A stretch of DNA of 64,000 nt from Flavobacterium hydrophilum. GTDB taxonomy: Bacteria; Bacteroidota; Bacteroidia; Flavobacteriales; Flavobacteriaceae. Numbering within the stretch: the first letter of the stretch is position 1; each line of letters starts with the position of its first letter. Location of the stretch: contig NZ_QJHL01000008.1 of assembly GCF_003202405.1 (NCBI RefSeq), forward strand, positions 93,407 through 157,406, in the 5' to 3' direction. The notes below the pieces were generated by a model. It had not been told where the DNA came from, made no database searches, and saw only the letters and a list, made by a program, of their open reading frames with translations. The position numbers and the translations under genes are program-made. Shown piece after piece: positions 9,503 through 18,574 of this stretch.

Positions 9503-10444
9503 ATGTCAGTAACAATAGGTATAGATATAGGAGGGAGTCATATTAGCAGTGCAGCCGTAAGCAGTGATAATTTTAAAATAATTCCGGGAACCTATTTTAG
9601 CGGAGCTGTAGACAGTAAAGCGTCTAAAGAAATAATAATCCAAAAATGGGCTGTAATAATCAATCAAACAATAAAGGTACTTCAGGAAACTAATGAGATT
9701 TCTTCTGATGAAACGATTGGAATTGCTTTTTCAATGCCGGGCCCATTTCAGTACCAAACCGGAATTGCTATGTTTGAAGGTAATGACAAATATGAATCAT
9801 TGTATAATGTTTCGGTTTCTGATGAGCTCTTGAAATATTTAAGTACCAAAGATGTTAGTTTTAGATTTTTAAATGATGCGAGCTGTTTTGGAGTAGGAGG
9901 AGCACTTCAACAAGAATCTACGGAGAATAATAAAGTGGTTGCGATTACTTTGGGGACCGGATTTGGAGCTGCTTTTTTAGATAACAAACTGCCTGTAACA
10001 CAAGGAAGCAATGTACCGAATAATGGATGTTTATGGGACAAGCAATTTAAAGACAGTATTGCAGATAACTATTTTTCGACAAGATGGTTTTTAAATCAAT
10101 ATGAGAATATTACCGGAGAAAAATTAACCGATGGAGTAAAAGAAATTGCCAGTATCGAAAATTATTCAACAGCAAAAATATTCGATGACTTTGCAAATAA
10201 TTTGAGTAACTTTTTGTCGCCCTATCTTATTGATTTTGATGCCGATTTGTTAGTAATAGGAGGGAATATCGCAAAATCATACCGTTTGTTTTTACCTAAA
10301 TTGAAAGAGAATTTAAAAAATAATAATATTGATATAGCAATAAGTATTATTGAAAATACCGAAGAAACGAGTGTTTTGGGGTCAAGCTATCTTTTTAATG
10401 AGGTTTTTTGGGAAAAAATAAAAGCAGAACTGCCGACTTTTTAG
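9503..10444 (+). CDS. ROK-family sugar kinase (probable manno- or fructokinase)
   Basis: The product is a cytoplasmic protein of about 313 residues. The N-terminal phosphate loop GIDIGGSH, NDASCFGVGGA with the likely catalytic Asp, ITLGTGFGAAF and VIGGNIAKSY near the C-terminus are all ROK/actin-like ATPase marks. The usual ROK zinc motif (CxCGxxGCxE) is absent; the equivalent region reads VPNNGCLWDKQF. ATG 9503 is preferred over an in-frame TTG three codons upstream. It lies 31 bases before the phosphomannose-isomerase-like cupin, so phosphorylation of mannose followed by isomerisation is a sensible pairing. The sugar specificity is inference. Confidence 0.82.
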   Translation: MSVTIGIDIGGSHISSAAVSSDNFKIIPGTYFSGAVDSKASKEIIIQKWAVIINQTIKVLQETNEISSDETIGIAFSMPGPFQYQTGIAMFEGNDKYESLYNVSVSDELLKYLSTKDVSFRFLNDASCFGVGGALQQESTENNKVVAITLGTGFGAAFLDNKLPVTQGSNVPNNGCLWDKQFKDSIADNYFSTRWFLNQYENITGEKLTDGVKEIASIENYSTAKIFDDFANNLSNFLSPYLIDFDADLLVIGGNIAKSYRLFLPKLKENLKNNNIDIAISIIENTEETSVLGSSYLFNEVFWEKIKAELPTF

Positions 10445-10475
10445 ATTGGCTTAATTAATTATAAAAAAAAATACA

Positions 10476-10991
10476 ATGAATATAGAAATTTCAAATCAGG
10501 ATAGTAAGGCAACAGTATTTGATAAAATCAGGAATGAAATTGAAAAATATAATTTCAACATTATAAATGAGGATCAAACCAGACCCTGGGGAGGTTTTTT
10601 TGTAATTGATGAAACTCAGGCAAGTGATTTTATTGCTAAGTTTTTTTCACACTTAAAACTTGACGATGTAAAAATTACAAACAAATTAAGCCCTAAAATA
10701 TTAGTTGTAGCCCCAAACAGCAGACTTTCATGGCAATATCATTTTAGAAGATCAGAAATTTGGAAAGTTGTCACAGGTCCTGTTGGAGTGAAAATTAGTG
10801 ATACTGATGTTGAAGGAGAATTAAAAACACTTGATAATGGTGATTTTATTCAAATGGATAAAGGAGAGCGCCATCGTTTAATTGGTTTAGATTCATGGGG
10901 TGTTATTGCTGAAATCTGGCAGCATACAGATGAAAACAACCCATCAGATGAGGATGACATTGTGCGTCTTCAGGATGATTTTGGCCGCTAA
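10476..10991 (+). CDS. Stand-alone type II phosphomannose isomerase cupin
   Basis: This 171-residue protein matches the cupin half of bifunctional type II mannose-6-phosphate isomerase / GDP-mannose pyrophosphorylase enzymes, without the nucleotidyltransferase half. Marks are RPWGGFFVI near residue 37, LSWQYHFRRSEIWKVV around 84-99, GERHRLI and EIWQH near 140, and the acidic tail SDEDDIVRLQDDFGR, which is highly typical of this family. It probably interconverts mannose-6-phosphate and fructose-6-phosphate, working after the ROK kinase encoded just upstream. Isomerase activity of the isolated domain is inference from the family. Confidence 0.8.
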   Translation: MNIEISNQDSKATVFDKIRNEIEKYNFNIINEDQTRPWGGFFVIDETQASDFIAKFFSHLKLDDVKITNKLSPKILVVAPNSRLSWQYHFRRSEIWKVVTGPVGVKISDTDVEGELKTLDNGDFIQMDKGERHRLIGLDSWGVIAEIWQHTDENNPSDEDDIVRLQDDFGR

Positions 10992-11090
10992 AACTGATTT
11001 GTTTTTTAAAGTGAAAAACACAAATGTTAGAAGTAGTTTTTGATAAATGTTTAAATTACACTAAATTAGATTTTAACAATACACTATAAC

Positions 11091-11103
11091 TTTAGTATAT
11101 TTG
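11091..11103 (+). promoter_or_regulatory. Promoter of the LacI-family gene with a degenerate operator half-site
   Basis: TATATTTG (11096-11103) is a good -7 box. It is preceded by TTTAGT (11091-11096), so TTTAGTATATTTG is identical to the operator/-7 junction at 8349-8361. The left half (ACTATAAC) is degenerate and two bases closer, so this may be a weak autoregulatory site. Confidence 0.5.
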
Positions 11104-11140
11104 AACCCAATTTGTGGATTAAATTTAAAAATGATTCTTG

Positions 11141-12169
11141 ATGAAAAAGAAACCTGTTTCTATTAGAAATATTGCTGACGAACTAAAAATATCTGTTACA
11201 ACTGTATCATTTGTTTTGAATGGTAAGGCAAAAGAAAAACACATTTCTAAAGAACTTACTAAGAAGGTTTTAGATTATGCAAAATTGATTAACTATAAGC
11301 CAAATCAAATTGCACAGAGTCTCCGTACGGGAAAATCAAAAATTTTGGTTTTTATGGTTGAAGATATTTCAAATAATTTCTTTGCCAAATTAGCTCGTAT
11401 TTTTGAAGATATTGCGTATGATAAAGGATATAAAGTAATTTTCTGCAGTAATGAAAATGATGATGAGAAATCTAATGAGTTGATTACTTTATTTAATTTT
11501 CGTCAGGTTGACGGATTTGTTATCGTCCCTTCACCAGGTATAAAAAATACTATAGAGAATTTAATAAAAGACAATATACCTGTTATATTGTTAGACAGGT
11601 TTTTTGATGGATTGGATTGTAATAGTGTTGTCATTGATAATGAAAAAGCTTCGTTTGATGCTACCCAGCACTTGATAAACAATCAATTTAAAAACATTGG
11701 CTATGTTACAATTGCTCCGGATCAGACCCAGATGGAAGGCCGTCTTTCTGGTTATCTAAAAGCAATAAACGAAAACGGTTTAACGCCCCACACACTTGAA
11801 ATTCCTTATGATCAGGTCTACAAAGGAAAAGGTAAAGAGCATATCAGAAAATTTTTTGATGAAAAGAAAGATTTAGATGCCGTGTTTTTTGCAACCAATT
11901 ACCTGACACAGACAGGATTGGAAATTTTTAAGGAAAATAATCCAGCCTTAATAAATGAGCTTGGAATTATTTCTTTTGATGATAATGATATGTACAAAAT
12001 TTACAGTCCTACCATAACATCAGTTTCTCAGCCGCTAAATGATATAAGTACTAAATTAATGGAAATTATGCTGCCTCTTTTAAAGAAAAAAGATGTAACA
12101 GAAACAATTCACAAAGTCATGGTTAATGCTGAACTTATTGTACGCGAATCTTCCTTAAAAAGAGAATAG
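11141..12169 (+). CDS. LacI-family transcriptional regulator
   Basis: The protein has 342 residues. The N-terminal helix-turn-helix, SIRNIADELKISVTTVSFVL, is followed by the hinge region (YKPNQIAQSLRTGKS). The rest is a periplasmic-binding-protein-like sensor domain with SKILVFMVEDISNNFFAKL, VDGFVIVPSP, PVILLDRFFDGL and LGIISFDDNDMYKIYSPTITSVSQP. ATG 11141 is preferred to TTG 11138. LacI proteins bind palindromes with a central CG and release them when a sugar or sugar phosphate binds. Matching palindromes lie before the esterase, SusC and MFS genes, and a degenerate one before this gene, so it is the likely master repressor of the mannan locus. The effector is unknown. Confidence 0.92.
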   Translation: MKKKPVSIRNIADELKISVTTVSFVLNGKAKEKHISKELTKKVLDYAKLINYKPNQIAQSLRTGKSKILVFMVEDISNNFFAKLARIFEDIAYDKGYKVIFCSNENDDEKSNELITLFNFRQVDGFVIVPSPGIKNTIENLIKDNIPVILLDRFFDGLDCNSVVIDNEKASFDATQHLINNQFKNIGYVTIAPDQTQMEGRLSGYLKAINENGLTPHTLEIPYDQVYKGKGKEHIRKFFDEKKDLDAVFFATNYLTQTGLEIFKENNPALINELGIISFDDNDMYKIYSPTITSVSQPLNDISTKLMEIMLPLLKKKDVTETIHKVMVNAELIVRESSLKRE

Positions 12170-12199
12170 TTTTTATTTTTTTTTAACGATATCCCTTCT

Positions 12200-12242
12200 A
12201 ATCTGATTGTCAATGCTAAATTGATTATCAGATTTTTTTTTA
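12200..12242 (+). terminator. Intrinsic terminator after the LacI-family gene
   Basis: AATCTGATTGTCAAT (12200-12214) pairs with ATTGATTATCAGATT (12220-12234) with two internal mismatches and a 5-base loop, followed by eight or more T. This separates lacI from the SusC operon. Confidence 0.8.
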
Positions 12243-12421
12243 TTATTTAATTTCTGACAGTATCAGGTTTTAGATATTACTCTATGATTTTCTTTTGATT
12301 GATTTTTCATCGGGGTTTATAACGTTTTCGTTGATTTTTATTGAATTATACTCAATTTATTACTTCGTTTTAACGTATGCTTTATAAAATTAACATAAAA
12401 TTTATATTTAGTAAAAAAAAT

Positions 12422-12452
12422 TTTGTTTTACTAAAACGTTTTAGTATGTTTG
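12422..12452 (+). promoter_or_regulatory. Promoter with perfect LacI-type operator before the mannan SusC gene
   Basis: The operator ACTAAAACGTTTTAGT (12430-12445) is a perfect 16-bp palindrome with central CG. It is bracketed by TTTG (12422-12425) and TATGTTTG (12445-12452), giving a 19-base spacer. The leader from here to the ATG at 12637 is about 180 bases, AT-rich, with no clear structure. Nothing else was recognised in the gene-free stretch 12243-12636. Confidence 0.82.
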
Positions 12453-12636
12453 CTATGAATTAGTTGCTTAATTAATTGTTTGGCTTTTGATTTAAGGATT
12501 TACCGGGATCTTTTAACCTTCAAAAAAAGTTTACAATTTTGGCTATACTTTTTAATAATAGTTTTTTTTTAATTTTAAAAAAGAACGTTTTCTAAAGTTA
12601 AATACTAATTTGATTAAAAACTAACCTAAAATTTTT

Positions 12637-15600
12637 ATGATGAAACAATCAAATTGCAGAAAGAAAAGAATGCTTCTCATGCGTTTCTTTCTTACAAGTA
12701 TTCTCTTTTTTGGCGGATATGTTTATTCTACCGCCCAAAATCAAAACACACAAGTTACCGGAGTTATTACTTCAAAGTCAGATAACTTGTCTCTTCCGGG
12801 GGTTTCTGTTATTGATGTAAGTGAGCCTAAAAATGGAGTTAATGCAGATTTTGACGGACATTACTCCATAACATTAAAAAATGGCAGTGGTACATTACGA
12901 TTTACTATGCTGGGATATAAGCCAGTCGAAGTAAAAGTAAATAACAGGACTTCTATAAATGTTGCTATGGACTTAGATGTATCAAGTCTGGATGAAGTTG
13001 TTGTGGTTGGTTACGGGACTCAAAAAAGGAGAAAGGTTATTGGTGCAGTAGACCAGGTAAACAGCAGCGCTTTTGAAGGAAGACCAAGCGTTAATGTAAC
13101 TCAGGCATTACAGGGAAAGGCTCCTAGTTTAATAATCCAACAGAACAATTCTGAGCCGGGTGCGGGCTTGAATATCAACATTAGAGGTATAAGTACGTTA
13201 GGGAACAATAGCCCATTGATTGTAATTGACGGTATTGTAGGAGGAGATATCAATGCCTTAAATCCTGCTGATATCGAAAGTGCGAATGTTCTTAAAGATG
13301 CTGGTAGTGCAGCAATATATGGTTCAAGAGCTAGTAATGGTGTTCTTCTTATAACCACCAAAAAAGGAAGTAAAGGCAAGCCAATGACTGTGCAATTTAG
13401 CAGTCTTGTTGGATATAACAATCCATTTTTCTTTACCAAACCAGTGCATGGTTATGAAAATGCAATGCTGAGAAATGAAGCAGCTTTTAATTCTGATGCA
13501 GCAAATGCAGTATTTACTTCAGAACAAATTGCTGAATTAAAAGCAAAAGGGGATACAGAATGGTTTGCAGAAGAAATTGTAAAACCTGCCCTTCAGTTAA
13601 ATCAGACTCTTTCAGTTTCGGGAGGTAGTGAACACTCAACTTATATGGTGTCTTTAGGATATTTAGGCCAAGAAAGTAATTTTGTAGGTCCTAAAAAAGG
13701 GATGGACCGCTATAATTTCAGAATAAATCTTACCAATGACTTCGGTAAGCTTAAACTGACGTCTATTTTAGCCTATTCAAAACAAAAAATCACAGATCAT
13801 TCATCAAGTACAGGTACACTAATGGTAGATGCTTTCAGGGTTCCATTATACTATACACAAAAAGATGAAAATGGAAATTATCTAACAAACGATGTACTGC
13901 AGCAATTCAACTCTTTAGGTATTTTGGAGCAGGGAGGTTTTAGAAAATATGATAATGACGATCTTTTCGGATCATTAAATGCCGAATTTAAATTAACAAG
14001 TTTTCTAAAACTTAAGGGAGTTTTCGGAGGACGCTTGTGGAACGGAAGCATGTACAGCAGAACAAAACAAGTTGATTTTCTGCCTCAGGGAGTGTATGGT
14101 GCTGACAGGGACACGAGAGATGAATCCAGAAAAAGCCTTGACCTGAATACACAATTTATGCTGGAGTTTAATAAATCTTTTGCAGGTGTTCATAACGTTG
14201 GTGCATTAATTGGAGTTTCGAATGAAAATCATTCAGACAGAGGAATTGGAATTTATAAAAAATTCACAGATCCTGATTTAGGTACACCTACAAGTGAAAC
14301 TGTTATTGGTGAGAATTCATATAACTCTAATGGCAGTTCAGGTAAAAATAGTCTAAATTCTCTTTTTGGACGTCTTACTTATGATTATAACGATAAGTAT
14401 TTTGCTGAATTTAGTTTCAGATATGATGGTTCATCAAAATTCAGGGATGAAATAAGATGGGGTTTCTTTCCATCTGCTACTGTAGGTTATTCGCTTACTA
14501 AAGAAGACTTTATGGAAAACTATAGAGACAAGATAGGGAATATCAAACTGAAATCTTCTTATGGAGTTCTGGGGAATCAAAACGTTGGTAATTTTCAATA
14601 TCAAACGACATATTTTACTTTTCAGAATGCGTACGGGTTTAACAATTCAGGTGTAAGCGGTACAGGATATAATTTCTCAAACCCTGATCTTCAATGGGAA
14701 AGAGCTGCAACTTTTAACGCGGGTATTGAAGCAGATTTCTTTAAAGGAGCTTTAAGTTTTTCTTTTGATTTTTTCGACAAAGTTACATCAGATATTCTTC
14801 TTCCTCCACAGGTACCAGGTGTTTATGGTACAGGCCTTCCTGATTTTAATTCGGGCAAGCTAGGTAACAGAGGATGGGAAATTAGTGCTACTTACAGACA
14901 TAAAGGAAAAGCTTTAAATCAGAGTCTGACTGTTAATTTTGGGGATTCAAAAAACAAAGTTCTTGATTACAATGGTGGAGATGAAAGATTGACAGGTGTA
15001 GAAGAGCTTCAGGTTTTGCTTCGTGAAGGATTACCTTTTAATTCATACGTAGGTCTAAAAAGAGATGGATACTTCCAAAGTTGGGAAGAAATTCAGGGAG
15101 CAGCTGTTCCTGAAGGATTATCTGTACAGCCAGGTGACAACCGTTATGTAGATGCTAATAAAGATGGTAAGATTGATGATAATGATAAATTCATTTTTGG
15201 GAATCCTTTTCCGAGATACACATTTGGAGTAACTTATACTGCGGATTACAAAAATTTTGATCTAAGTATTTTTATTCAGGGTGTTGGAAAAAGAACTATG
15301 ATGATCAGAGGGGAACTTGTTGAACCATTTCATTACAATTACGGTATGACGATGTATACGCATCAACTGGATTACTGGACACCCCAAAATCCTGATGCAA
15401 GATATCCGCGTTTGGCAAACAACGGAACACAATCTAATACGAATAACTTTAGAAGAGGTTCAGATATGTATTTATACGATGGTGCTTACGCCAGACTTAA
15501 AAATATTCAGTTAGGGTATTCACTTCCAAACAGTGCAGCCGAAAAATTAGGTATGAGCCGATTCCGTATGTATGTATCAGGGCAAAACCTGCTTACATTG

Positions 15601-15729
15601 TCGAAGGTAAAATTTGTTGATCCTGAGCTTTCTGAATTTAATAACAGCATGTCTCCTTCCGGAGCAAATAGCGGAAGAGCATATCCAACACAGGCTTATT
15701 ACGGGATGGGTATTGATATTAGCTTTTAA
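12637..15729 (+). CDS. SusC-family TonB-dependent receptor of the mannan locus
   Basis: The protein has 1030 residues with a signal peptide ending in YSTAQ (about residue 34). A carboxypeptidase-regulatory-like domain follows (QVTGVITSKSDNLSLPGVSV, ADFDGHYSI). The SusC junction motif DEVVVVGYGTQKRR is present, then the plug (ALQGKAPSLIIQQNN, INIRGISTLGNNSPLIVIDG) and the barrel, ending YYGMGIDISF. It imports oligosaccharides across the outer membrane with the SusD partner encoded 11 bases downstream. The LacI-type operator in its promoter and the GH76/GH92/GH125 genes downstream point to alpha-mannan fragments as the cargo. The family is certain; the substrate is inferred from context. Confidence 0.96.
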   Translation: MMKQSNCRKKRMLLMRFFLTSILFFGGYVYSTAQNQNTQVTGVITSKSDNLSLPGVSVIDVSEPKNGVNADFDGHYSITLKNGSGTLRFTMLGYKPVEVKVNNRTSINVAMDLDVSSLDEVVVVGYGTQKRRKVIGAVDQVNSSAFEGRPSVNVTQALQGKAPSLIIQQNNSEPGAGLNINIRGISTLGNNSPLIVIDGIVGGDINALNPADIESANVLKDAGSAAIYGSRASNGVLLITTKKGSKGKPMTVQFSSLVGYNNPFFFTKPVHGYENAMLRNEAAFNSDAANAVFTSEQIAELKAKGDTEWFAEEIVKPALQLNQTLSVSGGSEHSTYMVSLGYLGQESNFVGPKKGMDRYNFRINLTNDFGKLKLTSILAYSKQKITDHSSSTGTLMVDAFRVPLYYTQKDENGNYLTNDVLQQFNSLGILEQGGFRKYDNDDLFGSLNAEFKLTSFLKLKGVFGGRLWNGSMYSRTKQVDFLPQGVYGADRDTRDESRKSLDLNTQFMLEFNKSFAGVHNVGALIGVSNENHSDRGIGIYKKFTDPDLGTPTSETVIGENSYNSNGSSGKNSLNSLFGRLTYDYNDKYFAEFSFRYDGSSKFRDEIRWGFFPSATVGYSLTKEDFMENYRDKIGNIKLKSSYGVLGNQNVGNFQYQTTYFTFQNAYGFNNSGVSGTGYNFSNPDLQWERAATFNAGIEADFFKGALSFSFDFFDKVTSDILLPPQVPGVYGTGLPDFNSGKLGNRGWEISATYRHKGKALNQSLTVNFGDSKNKVLDYNGGDERLTGVEELQVLLREGLPFNSYVGLKRDGYFQSWEEIQGAAVPEGLSVQPGDNRYVDANKDGKIDDNDKFIFGNPFPRYTFGVTYTADYKNFDLSIFIQGVGKRTMMIRGELVEPFHYNYGMTMYTHQLDYWTPQNPDARYPRLANNGTQSNTNNFRRGSDMYLYDGAYARLKNIQLGYSLPNSAAEKLGMSRFRMYVSGQNLLTLSKVKFVDPELSEFNNSMSPSGANSGRAYPTQAYYGMGIDISF

Positions 15730-15740
15730 AAAAAACGAAA

Positions 15741-17360
15741 ATGAAAAATATACTTAAACAAATAAAATTCATACCAGTTGTATTATTGCTCCTGGTAAGT
15801 TGCGAGGATCTTGATCTTGTGCCTGAAAACCAATTTACCGATGCCACGTACTGGACAAGTGTAGATAAGGCACAGACATTTCTTAATACGGCATATTCAC
15901 AAATGCAAAACAGTTCCAATTTCTTTTACAATGAAGCTTTGTCAGACAATGCTTATAATGGAAGAGGGGACAATGCAGGAGCTGCATCTATTGCGGCAGG
16001 AATTTATGATCCGTCTTTAGGAAGACTAAAAAGTGAATGGAATGATAGATATGCAGGAATTAAGACCTGTAATCTTATAATAGAAAATATTGATCGTGTA
16101 CCTAATGCTGATCAGGCTGTAATTGCAAGAATGAAAGCAGAGGCACGTTTTCTAAGAGCATTTCAGCATTTTCAGTTAACAACATGGTTTGGAGATATTC
16201 CGCTTCTTAAAAAAGACCCTTCTCTTCAGGAAGCAAAAACAATAAGCAGAACTCCGCACGCTGAAGTGGTTGAATTTATATTAGATGAACTTGATGCTAT
16301 TATTCCTGCATTGCCAAAAAATACGCAATTGGCTGAGGCTGAAAGAGGAAGAATTACTGTGGGTGCTGCAGCTGCTTTAAAAGCAAGAGTGTTATTATAC
16401 GAAAGCAGATGGCAAGATGTTATCGAGACAACAGAGGACTTCATGGCAATGACTTACGGACAATATAGTCTTTTTCCATCTTATGAAGGTTTATTTCAGG
16501 CTCAGAACGAATATAACAGTGAGGATATTTTGAGCCTGCAATATGTACTTGTAGACAGAATGTGGGGAGAATTTTTTGATATGGCACCTATATCTGCAGG
16601 AGCAAGGTTAAATGCATTGGCTCCAACTCAGGAATTGGTTGACAGTTATTTAATGCTTAACGGAAAAAGAATTAACGAAGCAGGATCAGGTTACAATGAA
16701 AACAATCCATACATTAACAGAGATCCTAGACTTACAGGGACAGTAGTATATGATCAGTATATTTGGAAAGAAGGAAATGGAAGTTCTCATATTATTAATA
16801 TTAAGCCAGGTGTGTCACCAGGGAATCCTGATGAGTATGTACAAGGATCATCTGCAACTCCAACAGGATATTACACACGCAAATATTATGATACACAGCA
16901 TTTAACTTCTTTGAATTCGGGATTAAACTTAATGCTTTTCCGCTATGCTGATATATTATTGATGTATGCAGAAGCTAAAAATGAATTAGGCCAAATGAAC
17001 AGTACTGTTTGGGATCAGACCATTAAGGCTATCAGAACACGTGCAGGTTTTACAGATGCGGCAGCTTTATCATTTGACAGTTCATTAAATCAAACGGGTC
17101 TTCAGGAAATCATAAGAAACGAACGTCGTACAGAATTTGGTATGGAAGGCTTAAGAATATTTGATATCAGAAGATGGAAAATAGCCGAAGATGTATTAAA
17201 TGGTTATGCACACGGAGCAAAATTCGGGCCTTCATCAGTTGATAATGGTTATCTAAGAGTCAACTTAAGAGCTTTTGATCCGGATAAGCATTATTTGTGG
17301 CCTGTACCAAGAGACGAACGCTTGATTAACACTAATTTATCTCAAAATCCAAATTGGTAA
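15741..17360 (+). CDS. SusD-family glycan-binding lipoprotein of the mannan locus
   Basis: This 539-residue lipoprotein has the signal LLLLVSC with Cys at about residue 21, followed by the acidic EDLDLVPENQFTD typical of SusD. Further family marks are ARFLRAFQHFQLTTWFGDIPLL, MLFRYADILLMYAEAKNELG, IIRNERRTEFGMEGLRIFDIRRWK and the terminal LWPVPRDERLINTNLSQNPNW. It forms the lid of the SusC porin on the cell surface and binds the incoming oligosaccharide. It lies 11 bases after susC and 28 bases before the SusE-like gene, so it belongs to the same transcript. Confidence 0.96.
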   Translation: MKNILKQIKFIPVVLLLLVSCEDLDLVPENQFTDATYWTSVDKAQTFLNTAYSQMQNSSNFFYNEALSDNAYNGRGDNAGAASIAAGIYDPSLGRLKSEWNDRYAGIKTCNLIIENIDRVPNADQAVIARMKAEARFLRAFQHFQLTTWFGDIPLLKKDPSLQEAKTISRTPHAEVVEFILDELDAIIPALPKNTQLAEAERGRITVGAAAALKARVLLYESRWQDVIETTEDFMAMTYGQYSLFPSYEGLFQAQNEYNSEDILSLQYVLVDRMWGEFFDMAPISAGARLNALAPTQELVDSYLMLNGKRINEAGSGYNENNPYINRDPRLTGTVVYDQYIWKEGNGSSHIINIKPGVSPGNPDEYVQGSSATPTGYYTRKYYDTQHLTSLNSGLNLMLFRYADILLMYAEAKNELGQMNSTVWDQTIKAIRTRAGFTDAAALSFDSSLNQTGLQEIIRNERRTEFGMEGLRIFDIRRWKIAEDVLNGYAHGAKFGPSSVDNGYLRVNLRAFDPDKHYLWPVPRDERLINTNLSQNPNW

Positions 17361-17388
17361 TTCTAATTAAACCTAAAAACATATAAAG

Positions 17389-18513
17389 ATGAAAAATATA
17401 TATTCAAAATTATTAATGATTGTATGTGCAGTATTTCTTGTAAGCTGCGAGAATGATGATTCAATGAGTCACACAAAGGTAAGTGCAGTTAAAACGCTTT
17501 ATTCACCTGAAAACAATAAATTTTATGATCTAAACGCACAGAGTTCTGCAGTGTTCGAGTGGGAAGGAGCCAAAGCAGAAGATAATGGAGTAGTGCTTTA
17601 TGATGTAGTTTTTGACCGTGTAGATGGAGATTTTTCTAATCCTGTTTACGTTATGCCTTCTGATGGTAAAGGATTTCAGCCAAGTTTAAATCTTTCTTTT
17701 ACAGATTTGAACAAGATTGCAAAATTGGCAGGTATAGAATCAGAAACCCTTGGGAAATTAAAGTGGACTGTTTATTCTTCTAAAGGAATAAATGTTCAAA
17801 AATCTACAGTTTCTAATGTAATTGAAATACTAACACCTAGTGGGTTTCCTGCTCCAGATCAGTTATTTATTACTGGTACAGGTTCTGAAACCGGAGATGT
17901 AACAGCAAATGCACAAGCTTTCAAAAAAACAGGTGCTAATACATTTGAAATATATACGAAGCTGCAAGCGGGTAGTTATAAATTCATAACAAGAAAAAGT
18001 GGTACTCCTGAAGTTTTTTACATTAATGATGGTAAATTAAAACAAGATGGCACTACATCTTATACTGGAGATAGTAAAGTATATAAAATTGCAGTTGATT
18101 TTACTAATGGTTCAACTACTATGACGGAAATAAAAAAAGTAGAATTATGGTTTCCACCGTTAAGCCAGTATCTTTTTGAATATACTTACGCAGGAGGAGG
18201 AATCTGGAAAGCGGATAACAAACTTATTACATTTAAACAAGAATCATGGGGTAGAGATGAGCGCTATAAATTTAGGTTTACAGTTGTAAATGGTACTACT
18301 ACAAGTGAGCAATGGTACGGAAGTACAAAAGGAGACAACAACAGACCAGATGCAAACACTCCGGCTTCATTTTGGTACATGGTCCCTGTAAGCAATGATT
18401 TCTGGGCTAACAGTTTCAAATTTTCAGGTGCAGTAGACAACAAAAATGTAAATGCAGTAATTAACTTTAGTGCAGCTACACCAGCTTATACACACAGTTT
18501 TACAATTTTATAA
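17389..18513 (+). CDS. SusE-like outer membrane glycan-binding lipoprotein
   Basis: This 374-residue protein has a lipoprotein signal (MKNIYSKLLMIVCAVFLVSC, Cys 20). An Ig-like SusE N-terminal domain follows, with LYSPENNKFYDLNAQSSAVF and FEWEGAKAEDNGVVLYDVVF, and then two beta-rich starch-binding-like domains (GFPAPDQLFITGTGSETGD..., FEIYTKLQAGSYKFI, ending SHSFTIL-like strands). SusE-type proteins are surface glycan-binding proteins encoded after SusD; the position here is canonical. It probably helps capture mannan before endo-cleavage. The family is clear from the first domain and the gene order; the ligand is inferred. Confidence 0.85.
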   Translation: MKNIYSKLLMIVCAVFLVSCENDDSMSHTKVSAVKTLYSPENNKFYDLNAQSSAVFEWEGAKAEDNGVVLYDVVFDRVDGDFSNPVYVMPSDGKGFQPSLNLSFTDLNKIAKLAGIESETLGKLKWTVYSSKGINVQKSTVSNVIEILTPSGFPAPDQLFITGTGSETGDVTANAQAFKKTGANTFEIYTKLQAGSYKFITRKSGTPEVFYINDGKLKQDGTTSYTGDSKVYKIAVDFTNGSTTMTEIKKVELWFPPLSQYLFEYTYAGGGIWKADNKLITFKQESWGRDERYKFRFTVVNGTTTSEQWYGSTKGDNNRPDANTPASFWYMVPVSNDFWANSFKFSGAVDNKNVNAVINFSAATPAYTHSFTIL

Positions 18514-18524
18514 ATAAAACCATG

Positions 18525-18555
18525 ACGCCTCCTGAGGATTGTCTTCGGGAGACGT
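18525..18555 (+). terminator. Intercistronic hairpin between SusE-like and GH76 genes
   Basis: ACGcCTCC (from 18525) pairs with GGAGaCGT (to 18555) with one mismatch, over a loop that can pair further, followed by a short T-containing run (TATTT). It could be a partial terminator or an mRNA 3'-end stabiliser that keeps susCDE transcript levels above those of the enzymes. Confidence 0.5.
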
Positions 18556-18574
18556 TATTTAAATGAATTATATT

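Noticed and set aside
13101..13439. 112-codon antisense frame within the SusC gene
   Set aside because: It is a shadow of a conserved SusC coding region, with no promoter or family match.
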